Source of the DNA: Acidobacteriota bacterium
Lineage (GTDB): Bacteria; Acidobacteriota; Vicinamibacteria; Vicinamibacterales; CAVVIG01
Direction of reading: 5' to 3'
DNA: 7,778 nt
Assembly (NCBI GenBank): GCA_003222455.1
Contig: QHWF01000138.1
Coordinates: 1-7,778 of the forward strand
The translations under genes were made by a program, and so were the position numbers. Shown here piece by piece: positions 1-7,778 of the stretch; within the stretch, counting starts at the first letter, position 1; the number at the start of each line of letters is the position of its first letter. The notes beneath the pieces were generated by a model. That model did not search any database and was not told the DNA's origin. It worked only from the letters and a program-made list of their open reading frames with translations.

Positions 1-1
1 C

Positions 2-136
2 ACGCTCGGCGGAGGGCTGAGCGTGCGGACGACGTCTCAATTCTGGATTGATGCCGACCTCCGGCTGTTTCGATTGCTCGGTAATACCGATCGAAACGTC
101 GGGCGATTTGGCGTCGGGGTCAAATACCGGTTCTAA
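2..136 (+). CDS. Outer-membrane beta-barrel protein, C-terminal fragment
   Basis: An open frame enters from the left edge and ends at TAA (134-136), giving 44 residues. The peptide starts TLGGGLSVRTTSQFWIDADL and ends GRFGVGVKYRF. It shows alternating polar and hydrophobic residues, Gly and aromatic residues, short turns (LLGNTDRN), and a terminal Phe preceded by alternating hydrophobic and aromatic positions. That pattern is the typical C-terminal strand signature recognised by the BAM complex in outer-membrane beta-barrels. The overlapping +1-shifted frame starting at 48 has repeat-driven composition and is less convincing. The gene body lies outside the window, so the specific family (porin, assembly factor or general beta-barrel) cannot be named. 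It converges tail-to-tail with lpdA. Confidence is moderate because only the last two or three strands are visible. Confidence 0.55.
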   Translation, partial: TLGGGLSVRTTSQFWIDADLRLFRLLGNTDRNVGRFGVGVKYRF

Positions 137-140
137 CTCA

Positions 141-185
141 CAAGTCTCAAGTCTCAAGTCTCAAGTCTCAAGTCTCAAGTCTCAA
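141..185. repeat. Heptanucleotide tandem array, CAAGTCT x6
   Basis: Six perfect head-to-tail copies of CAAGTCT occupy 141-182, followed by a partial CAA. The array starts 4 nt after the beta-barrel stop codon. Because 7 is not a multiple of 3, any reading frame gives the same 7-residue peptide repeat (QVSSLKS). The + strand has no stop in the unit, while the reverse complement contains TGA. Small ORFs running through it are therefore products of the repeat and not genes. Confidence 0.95.
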
Positions 186-273
186 CGAGCACTCAACCGT
201 CAGGCTCAAGTTTCAACTTTCATGTCTCAGAGTGAGCGTTGAGAGTTGTTCTCGAGCGTAGAGCATTGTTTGT

Positions 274-332
<59 letters not shown>

Positions 333-1745
333 TTAAGGCCGTTTCGGCCGATACACATGTGTGGCCTGACCGAAGAACACTTCCGCCGACTCCATCATGG
401 TTTCGGTCAGCGTCGGATGCGGGTGGATGGACAGCTTGAGGTCGGTGGCGTTCGCGCCCATCTCGATGCCGAGGACGCCTTCGGCAATCAGTTCGCCGGC
501 GCCCGGACCGACGAGGCCGACGCCGAGCAGCCGTTCGGTGTCGGGGTCGAGCACGAGCTTCGTCAGACCATCCGTCCGATCGAGCGTGATGGCCCGGCCT
601 GAGGCCCCCCACGGGAACTTGGCGATAACCACCCCCCGGCTGTCTTTCGCGGCCTGCGTTTCGGTGAGTCCGGCCCACGCGAGCTCGGGATCGGTGAACA
701 CGACCGCGGGAATGGCGCGCGGCGTGAAGGCGACGTTCTCGCCTGCCATCACTTCCACGGCCACGCGACCCTCGTGCGACGCCTTGTGCGCCAGCATCGG
801 CTCGCCCACGACATCGCCAATCGCGAAGATCGACGGCTCGTGCGTGCGGCGCTGCTCGTCCACCATGATGAAGCCGCGCTGATCGACCTGGACGTGGGTC
901 TTCTCGAGGCCTGGAATCTTCGAGTTCGGCCGGCGCCCGACGGCGATGAGCACGCGACTGAACACCTGCGCCTTCGGATCCACCTCGCCTTCGAACGTGA
1001 CGCGGATGCCCTGCTCCTCCGGCTTCAACGCCACGACCTTCGTGTTCAGCAGCACACGCTTCATCGTCTGCGCGACACGCTTCGCGAGGATGTCGACGAG
1101 ATCCCGATCGGCGCCCGGCAGCAGACCCGGTGTCATCTCCACGACCGTGACCGCGCTGCCGAGGGTGGCATACACGGTCCCGAGCTCGAGGCCGATGTAG
1201 CCGCCGCCGACGACGAGGAACGATTCGGGAATGTCGGGAAGGTCGAGGGCGGCGGTCGAGTCCATGACGCGCGGGTCGTCGACGTTCAGCATCGGCGGAA
1301 TGGCCGGCACCGATCCGGTGGCGAGAATGGCGTGCTCGAATTGCACCTGTTCTTCTTTTCCGTCCGGGCGCTTGACGCGCAGGTTGTGCGCGTCGACCAT
1401 TTCGGCAAGCCCCTGCAGATACTGCACCTTGCGATGCTTAACGAGCTGGCCGGTCCCGCTCGTCAACCGTTTGACGACGTTGTCCTTGAACGCACGCAGC
1501 TTCGCCAGGTCGATCGCCGGCTCGCCGAAGTCGATCCCCCATGCTTTCGCATGGCGTGATTCGTCGAGCACCTTCGCGACATGCAGCAGTGCTTTGGACG
1601 GAATGCATCCGCGGTACACGCACACACCGCCGGGATTCGTTTCGGGATCCACGAGCGCTGTACGGAGCCCGAGATCGGCAGCCAGGAACGCGGCGGCATA
1701 TCCGCCGGGGCCGCCCCCGACGACGATGAGTTGAGTGGAGTTCAT
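333..1745 (-). CDS. lpdA: Dihydrolipoyl dehydrogenase (E3)
   Basis: This is the flavoprotein disulfide reductase that reoxidises the dihydrolipoyl group of E2, passing electrons through FAD to NAD+ in the cytoplasm. From the chosen ATG it has 470 residues, normal for the family. The N-terminal FAD-binding motif is GGGPGGYAAAF (10-20). The redox-active disulfide is C42/C47 in VCVYRGCIPSK, next to K51. The NAD-binding motif is VVGGGYIGLELG (178-189). The second FAD contact is FAIGDV (307-312). The C-terminal dimer-interface His-Glu pair is H443/E448 in HPHPTLTE. The start at 1745 gives the N-terminus MNSTQLIVVGGGPGG, as expected for the family. In-frame GTG 1766 and ATG 1763 lie in a repeat and have no ribosome site, while GGAG (1758-1761) lies 12 nt before 1745, which is rather long. 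It is the last gene of the aceE-aceF-lpdA operon. CVYRG replaces the commoner CLNVG between the active cysteines, a conservative variation. Confidence 0.95.
   Translation of the reverse strand: MNSTQLIVVGGGPGGYAAAFLAADLGLRTALVDPETNPGGVCVYRGCIPSKALLHVAKVLDESRHAKAWGIDFGEPAIDLAKLRAFKDNVVKRLTSGTGQLVKHRKVQYLQGLAEMVDAHNLRVKRPDGKEEQVQFEHAILATGSVPAIPPMLNVDDPRVMDSTAALDLPDIPESFLVVGGGYIGLELGTVYATLGSAVTVVEMTPGLLPGADRDLVDILAKRVAQTMKRVLLNTKVVALKPEEQGIRVTFEGEVDPKAQVFSRVLIAVGRRPNSKIPGLEKTHVQVDQRGFIMVDEQRRTHEPSIFAIGDVVGEPMLAHKASHEGRVAVEVMAGENVAFTPRAIPAVVFTDPELAWAGLTETQAAKDSRGVVIAKFPWGASGRAITLDRTDGLTKLVLDPDTERLLGVGLVGPGAGELIAEGVLGIEMGANATDLKLSIHPHPTLTETMMESAEVFFGQATHVYRPKRP
337..349 (-). other. Small GC hairpin at the lpdA stop codon
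   Basis: GGCCG-TTT-CGGCC forms a perfect 5-bp stem with a 3-nt loop. It lies in the last codons of lpdA, directly before its TAA. On the transcribed strand it is followed by TTAACC and then the heptad array, with no run of U. It is therefore not a standard intrinsic terminator. It could be a transcript-stabilising stem, or chance in a Pro-Lys-Arg-rich end. Confidence 0.3.
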
Positions 1746-1763
1746 ATGCGTCGACAGCTCCAT

Positions 1764-1850
1764 CACGAAGTCACGAAGGGGACGAAGCGCACGAAGGACT
1801 TTCCGTAGTGAATTATCTTCGCTTTCTTCGTGTTTCTCCGTGCCTTCGTG
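1764..1850. repeat. Mirrored CACGAAG / CTTCGTG hairpin repeat
   Basis: The left arm carries CACGAAG at 1764-1770, 1772-1778 and 1790-1796 and GACGAAG at 1781-1787. The right arm carries CTTCG at 1817-1821, CTTCGTG at 1826-1832 and 1844-1850, and CTCCGTG at 1836-1842. The gaps between units run 1, 2, 2 on the left and, read inward from the right, 1, 3, 2. The arms therefore face each other almost in register around a loop of about 20 nt. The element ends 8 nt after the aceF stop and fills most of the aceF-lpdA spacer, so it should be transcribed in the operon mRNA and fold there. It resembles REP- or MITE-like intergenic elements. No transposase is present. Confidence 0.8.
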
Positions 1851-1858
1851 ATGAGCCG

Positions 1859-3382
1859 TTATCCCTGAAGGGCCAATAGAAAAGGTTGTTCGAACGCTTC
1901 GGCGACCCAGCGCAGGAACCGGATGCCGTCGGCGCCGTCAATCACGCGATGGTCGTACGACAGCGACAGCGGCAGCATCAGGCGCGGCACGAGCTGACTG
2001 TCGCGGTACACCGGATCCATGCGCGCGCGCGAGATGCCGAGGATGGCGACTTCCGGCGCGTTGACGATCGGCGTGAAGTACGTCCCGCCGATGCCGCCGA
2101 GATTCGAGATGCTGAAACACCCCCCCTGCATCTCGTCGAGTGCGATCTTGCGGGTCCGCGCCTTCTCCGACAATTGCATGAGTTCCACCGCCAACTGCAC
2201 GATGTTCTTCTGATCGGCATTGCGGATCACCGGCACGAGCAATCCGCGATCGGTGTCCACCGCCACGCCGACGTTCACGTATTTCTTCACCACGATTTCG
2301 TCCGCGGCCAGATCGATCGACGCGTTGAACTGCGGAAAGACCTTCAGCGCGGCCGCCACGATTTTTACGGCAATGGCCGTTACCGTCAGGTTCCCGCCGG
2401 CGGCCTCGACCTGCCGCGCATACTTCCGGCGCATCTCTTCGAGGGCTGTGATGTCGGCGAGGTCGCACTGGGTGACGTGCGGCACGGCAGCCCAGGCGGC
2501 GCTGAGATGCTCCGCCGTCTTGCGCCGGACCGCGCGGATCGGTTGGCGCTCCACAGGTCCCCAGCGGCTGAAATCGGGCAGCGGCACTGTCGGCGCCGAA
2601 GCAGCCGTCGTGGCGCCTATCAGCCGTTTCGCATGCGCCTTCACATCCTCGATCGAGATCCGGCCGTCGGCGCCACTCCCGGCGACTTGATCGACATTCA
2701 CGCCGAGCTCGCGCGCCATGCGGCGCACCGATGGAGCCGCAGGTGCCGACGGCGTTTCGGCCGCAGCCGGTTCGGCTGCAGCGCGGGCGCCACGCGTAAT
2801 GTCGACGACTTTCCGGCTGTCGGCCTGCGCGGCGCGCATTCCCGGAGCGGTCGCTTCGATGGGCTCGGTTTCCTCGATCGCCTGTTTCCTGACGCCAGCC
2901 TTCTCAGTGACCGGCTCGCGCCGCACGCCTTCGACATGTTGTTCGAGTCCGGGCTCGTCCGGCACGTTCTCGCCCGAAGTCGCCGCCACGGCGCCGCCCG
3001 GCGCCGGCCTCGCTTCGGCAGGAGCGGTCGCAGCGGGACCGGTCTCGGCGCGCTTAGCGGGTCGGGTGGGCTGCGACGGCTCGGCGGCCTTCGCGGGTGC
3101 GGCCGGCTTCGCGGGCTCGGCCGACAGCGCCGGCTTTTCTGAAGGAGCTCCGTCCTCGACGCTCAGAATCGCCTGGCCGACTTTGACTTTGTCGCCCTCC
3201 TTCACCTTGAGGTCGGTGACCCGTCCCGCAACCGACGAAGGCACCTCGATGGTCGCTTTGTCTGTTTCCAGCTCGAGAACCGGTTGATCTTTCGCCAGGG
3301 TGTCGCCGGGTTTGACGAGGATGCGGAGCACGTCGCCGACCGTGATGTTTTCGCCGAGCTCCGGGAGGGTGAAGTCGATCAC
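1859..3382 (-). CDS. aceF: Dihydrolipoamide acetyltransferase (pyruvate dehydrogenase E2)
   Basis: This is the core subunit of the pyruvate dehydrogenase complex, which transfers the acetyl group from E1 to CoA via a swinging lipoyl arm. From GTG 3382 it has 507 residues. A single lipoyl domain spans 1-76, with lipoyl-lysine K42 in ETDKATIEVPS. A long Ala/Pro-rich linker, partly charged, spans about 79-217. The peripheral subunit-binding domain spans 218-252 (PSVRRMARELGV...GRISIEDV). The catalytic domain spans about 278-507, with H478 and D482 in SYDHRVIDGADG. PHVTQCDLADITALE resembles E2 proteins that pair with homodimeric AceE, which fits the neighbour. The GTG start was chosen because AGAGG lies 7 nt upstream and translation begins directly with the lipoyl domain. 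An upstream in-frame GTG at 3418 would add 12 untypical residues. The gap from aceE is 36 nt, so they are co-transcribed. Confidence 0.95.
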   Translation of the reverse strand: MIDFTLPELGENITVGDVLRILVKPGDTLAKDQPVLELETDKATIEVPSSVAGRVTDLKVKEGDKVKVGQAILSVEDGAPSEKPALSAEPAKPAAPAKAAEPSQPTRPAKRAETGPAATAPAEARPAPGGAVAATSGENVPDEPGLEQHVEGVRREPVTEKAGVRKQAIEETEPIEATAPGMRAAQADSRKVVDITRGARAAAEPAAAETPSAPAAPSVRRMARELGVNVDQVAGSGADGRISIEDVKAHAKRLIGATTAASAPTVPLPDFSRWGPVERQPIRAVRRKTAEHLSAAWAAVPHVTQCDLADITALEEMRRKYARQVEAAGGNLTVTAIAVKIVAAALKVFPQFNASIDLAADEIVVKKYVNVGVAVDTDRGLLVPVIRNADQKNIVQLAVELMQLSEKARTRKIALDEMQGGCFSISNLGGIGGTYFTPIVNAPEVAILGISRARMDPVYRDSQLVPRLMLPLSLSYDHRVIDGADGIRFLRWVAEAFEQPFLLALQG

Positions 3383-3389
3383 GGAAGAT

Positions 3390-3394
3390 CCTCT
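3390..3394 (-). promoter_or_regulatory. Shine-Dalgarno site of aceF
   Basis: On the minus strand AGAGG lies 7 nt before GTG 3382. It decides this start against the in-frame GTG at 3418, which overlaps the end of aceE by none of its codons but has no purine-rich site at the proper distance. Confidence 0.65.
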
Positions 3395-3418
3395 AACGCG
3401 AAGTGTGTTTTTTATCAC

Positions 3419-6121
<2,703 letters not shown>

Positions 6122-6129
6122 GGGACCGA

Positions 6130-6135
6130 TCCTTT
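6130..6135 (-). promoter_or_regulatory. Shine-Dalgarno site of aceE
   Basis: AAAGGA on the minus strand, inside a purine run, lies 8 nt before GTG 6121. It supports that start over the upstream in-frame TTG at 6181. Confidence 0.6.
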
Positions 6136-6147
6136 CCCTCGAAAGTC

Positions 6148-6213
6148 GTCGTTCGCCTGATCGGAAACGACATGGAGCCAATCAACCGGCGGCTTCCCGT
6201 CGGACGGGCTCCA
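6148..6213 (-). promoter_or_regulatory. aceE leader with two inverted repeats
   Basis: Between the candidate promoter and the ribosome site are two perfect inverted repeats. TGGAGCC (6173-6179) pairs with GGCTCCA (6207-6213) around 27 nt, which contains the inner palindrome CCCGTCGGACGGG (6196-6208). GTCGTT (6148-6153) pairs with AACGAC (6166-6171) around 12 nt. In the aceE mRNA they would form two stems just before the Shine-Dalgarno. Alternatively, the first could be an operator for a pyruvate-responsive repressor. No regulator is encoded nearby, and neither role is shown by the sequence. Confidence 0.4.
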
Positions 6214-6225
6214 GACCAACCATTA

Positions 6226-6253
6226 ATTGTACTCCCCACCGTAGAATAGCGAA
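6226..6253 (-). promoter_or_regulatory. Candidate promoter of the aceE-aceF-lpdA operon
   Basis: On the minus strand TACAAT (6226-6231) matches five of six bases of the -10 consensus. A weak -35, TTCGCT (6248-6253), lies 16 nt upstream. Transcription would begin near 6219, leaving a leader of about 98 nt. This is the most AT-rich spot upstream of the operon. The weak -35 suggests an activator, or that this is only a rough guess. Confidence 0.35.
6242..6247 (+). promoter_or_regulatory. Candidate -10 element for the rightward transcript
   Basis: TAGAAT matches five of six bases of TATAAT. No good -35 is seen 16-18 nt upstream (ACCATT/CCATTA). The predicted transcript start would be about 6253-6254. 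It lies between the -35 and -10 candidates of the opposite aceE promoter, so the two could not be occupied at once. Confidence 0.3.
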
Positions 6254-6438
6254 ATGGTCCGACAACTGCACGCCTGCACGCGCGGTCATGCGGCGCCGCG
6301 GGCGCGCGTGACCGTCGAACGCAAAGGTCCAGCCTTCGCTCGACGGAATTCGAGCGAGCTACGGCCTGGCCGGCGCCAGGCGCGCAAAGAAAACCAGAAC
6401 GGCGTCAGTGGGTTGGACCCGCCGCTGGCGCGTCGCGC
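6254..6438 (+). other. Structured leader region of the glycosylase gene
   Basis: No convincing gene lies in these 185 bases. Three stem-loops follow one another. CGGTCATGCG (6283-6292) pairs with CGCGTGACCG (6305-6314), giving 10 bp with one G-T wobble and a 12-nt loop. TCGCTCG (6336-6342) pairs with CGAGCGA (6351-6357) with an 8-nt loop. GCCTGGC (6364-6370) pairs with GCCAGGC (6375-6381) with a 4-nt loop. None is followed by a T run. A 62-codon Arg-rich frame starts at ATG 6254 and overlaps the next gene by ATGA (6439-6442). Its composition and modest third-position GC argue against a normal protein. A leader peptide remains possible. Confidence 0.4.
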
Positions 6439-7146
6439 ATGAAGAACACGCTGACGCTCGTGCACGACGCGATCGTGTCGTGCGATCGCTGTCCGCGTCT
6501 GCGCGAGTATTGCGCGCGGGTGGCGCGCGAGAAACGACGGGCGTTTCGCGACGACGCCTACTGGGCGCGGCCGGTCCCCGGTTTCGGCGATCCGCACGCG
6601 CGGCTGGTGTTGATCGGCCTGGCGCCCGCGGCACACGGCGCGAACCGGACCGGGCGTGTCTTCACCGGTGATGGCCGCGGCGGCTCCGGCGATTTCCTGA
6701 TGTCGGCGCTGCACCGCGCGGGGCTTGCGAACATCCCCACGTCCCAGCGGCCCGACGATGGGTTGCGGCTCCACGACGCGTACATCACGGCTGCCGTCCG
6801 TTGCGCACCGCCAGCCAACAAGCCCACGCCGGAGGAAATCGCCCGGTGTCTGCCGCATCTCGACGCGGAGCTCGCCGCGCTTCCCCGCGTTCAGGTGATC
6901 GTCGGACTCGGCCGGATCGGATTCGACGCGTACTTGCGCGTGCTGACGCGGCGCAACGTCGTCGTCCGTCCCCGGCCGGCATTCGGCCATGCGGCGGCGT
7001 ATTCGCTGCCGAACGGTCAGACATTGATCGGCTGCTTTCATCCAAGCCGGCAGAACACGAACACGGGCAAGCTCACGGCGCCGATGATGGACGTCGTGTT
7101 TCGCCGTGTGGCGCAGGTTCTGCGGTCGGGCCCGGCCGGAGAGTGA
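6439..7146 (+). CDS. Uracil-DNA glycosylase, family 5 (UDGb type)
   Basis: This DNA-repair enzyme excises uracil, and in characterised relatives other deaminated bases, starting base-excision repair. It has 235 residues, usual for the family. CDRCPRL carries C15 and C18, and with C122 and C137 these would bind the [4Fe-4S] cluster typical of families 4 and 5. The uracil-pocket motif is GLAPAAHGANRTGRVFTGD (60-78), whose GLAPAxxGxNRTGRxFTGD form marks the UDGb group. The C-terminal DNA-binding motif is HPSRQNTNTGKLT (201-213), with H201. The start at ATG 6439 places the first Cys pair where the family expects it, but no Shine-Dalgarno precedes it. The upstream leader is strongly structured, and a short frame overlaps the start by ATGA, so coupling is possible. 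It is transcribed divergently from aceE. Confidence 0.93.
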   Translation: MKNTLTLVHDAIVSCDRCPRLREYCARVAREKRRAFRDDAYWARPVPGFGDPHARLVLIGLAPAAHGANRTGRVFTGDGRGGSGDFLMSALHRAGLANIPTSQRPDDGLRLHDAYITAAVRCAPPANKPTPEEIARCLPHLDAELAALPRVQVIVGLGRIGFDAYLRVLTRRNVVVRPRPAFGHAAAYSLPNGQTLIGCFHPSRQNTNTGKLTAPMMDVVFRRVAQVLRSGPAGE

Positions 7147-7230
7147 CAACAGATCGCTCGGAACCTTCCGCCAGCCAGGGTGTCCAAATCTTCGTGACTG
7201 CACGCTGAGACGGTAATCGGACATCTCACC

Positions 7231-7236
7231 GAAGGA
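7231..7236 (+). promoter_or_regulatory. Shine-Dalgarno site of the TonB-family gene
   Basis: GAAGGA lies 6 nt before ATG 7243, a near-ideal site. It supports this start for a frame that runs off the window. Confidence 0.7.
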
Positions 7237-7242
7237 ACCGCC

Positions 7243-7778
7243 ATGCCGCACGATCTGTTCGGGGGCGCGCTTGTTCAACGCCAGTCTCGATCCGCGCGCA
7301 GACGAAGTCTGACGATTTTTTCCGTGGCGCTGCACACGGTTGTCGTTGCGCTGATCGTCATCGTGCAGGTTTTCGCAGTCGGCCCGCTGCCCTTCCCGCG
7401 AAGGCCGATGGTATTCGAAGAGATACGCCTCGTTCATCTGGCAAGCATTGCGGTGCCGCCGCCACCGCGACGCGCTGCAGGCACACAGACGGCGTTGGTG
7501 TCACCCGGTGCGCCAACGATCGAACCGCGCAGCATCATGCCGGAGACTGGCATCGAGAATGTGACGAGTGGGACGCCGGCTGGCGCCGTCGTCGGCCTGG
7601 AACACGGGATTGCAGGTTTCGAATCGATTGGCCCGGCAGAAGCCCTGCCACCCCCGACGCCCTTGCCGCAACTACCTATCCACCTTCACAAAGGCATCGA
7701 GGCGCCGAAGAAGATCGCGGACGTGACGCCGACATATCCATCGATTGCACAGGCCGCGCACGTGAAAGGCATGGTGAT
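7243..7778 (+). CDS. TonB-family energy transducer, N-terminal part
   Basis: The frame from ATG 7243 is open to the window edge (178 residues, no stop). Residues 1-22 are short and basic (cytoplasmic). A single hydrophobic helix spans about 23-45 and holds S27 and H31, matching the Ser-x3-His pair in the TonB membrane helix that contacts ExbB/ExbD. The periplasmic part is Pro-rich, with VPPPPRR (71-77) and LPPPTPLPQLP (135-145). Residues 156-178, KKIADVTPTYPSIAQAAHVKGMV, open the C-terminal TonB domain (the PxYPxxAxxAxVxGxV pattern). It would pass proton-motive energy to outer-membrane transporters. The gap from the glycosylase stop is 96 nt, so it may be separately transcribed, although no clear promoter is visible. 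Alternatives are a TonB-like protein with a secretion or signalling role. Confidence 0.85.
   Translation, partial: MPHDLFGGALVQRQSRSARRRSLTIFSVALHTVVVALIVIVQVFAVGPLPFPRRPMVFEEIRLVHLASIAVPPPPRRAAGTQTALVSPGAPTIEPRSIMPETGIENVTSGTPAGAVVGLEHGIAGFESIGPAEALPPPTPLPQLPIHLHKGIEAPKKIADVTPTYPSIAQAAHVKGMV

Noticed and set aside
48..242. 64-residue frame on the + strand through the CAAGTCT array
   Set aside because: Its second half is the peptide readout of the heptad repeat. The overlapping frame 2-136 is a far better beta-barrel end.
1745..1766. Upstream lpdA starts GTG 1766 and ATG 1763
   Set aside because: They would add seven residues encoded partly in the hairpin repeat and lack a ribosome site. 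ATG 1745 gives the usual flavoprotein N-terminus.
1886..3142. 418-residue + strand frame opposite aceF
   Set aside because: Arg/His-rich antisense shadow caused by high-GC codon use. aceF has all family motifs.
6383..6430. Possible tRNA-like end around the GGGTTGGACCC palindrome
   Set aside because: The loop is too short for a T-arm, the GTTC consensus is absent, and no acceptor or anticodon arm could be built on either strand.
6286..7437. 383-residue minus-strand frame opposite the glycosylase
   Set aside because: Runs antisense through both the glycosylase and the TonB gene, with Arg-rich low-complexity composition.

Overview
The window reads as a high-GC, Gram-negative chromosome segment. 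An outer-membrane beta-barrel C-terminus lies at the left edge and a TonB-type protein at the right edge. The AceE-type (homodimeric E1) pyruvate dehydrogenase operon, a family 5 (UDGb) uracil-DNA glycosylase and intergenic short-period repeats together suggest an Acidobacteriota-like soil bacterium, perhaps the Vicinamibacteria group. That placement is an inference from gene content and repeat style. No rRNA or other phylogenetic marker is present.

Layout from left to right. Bases 2-136 (+) hold the C-terminal end of a probable outer-membrane beta-barrel protein. Bases 137-332 are a convergent intergenic region with two 7-nt tandem arrays, CAAGTCT x6 and TGAGAGT x8, which are near-complementary to each other. 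Bases 333-6121 (-) hold the pyruvate dehydrogenase operon, transcribed right to left: aceE (E1), aceF (E2), then a 113-nt spacer with a mirrored CACGAAG/CTTCGTG hairpin repeat, then lpdA (E3). Bases 6122-6253 are the aceE leader and a compact divergent promoter region. Bases 6254-6438 form a structured, probably non-coding leader with three successive stem-loops. Bases 6439-7146 (+) hold the UDGb gene. A TonB-family gene starts at 7243 (+) and runs off the right edge.

The three operon genes encode the complete set of pyruvate dehydrogenase subunits. E1 decarboxylates pyruvate on thiamine diphosphate. E2 carries the acetyl group on its lipoyl-lysine and passes it to CoA. E3 reoxidises the dihydrolipoyl group with FAD and NAD+. 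All key catalytic motifs are present, so the complex should be active. The flanking DNA-repair and envelope genes have no evident link to it.

The coding genes are ordinary. The unusual content is non-coding: heptad-period repeats that sit within a few bases of three stop codons, and a chain of hairpins ahead of a glycosylase gene that lacks a visible Shine-Dalgarno sequence. I see no CRISPR array, transposase, tRNA or rRNA, and no convincing new multi-gene system.
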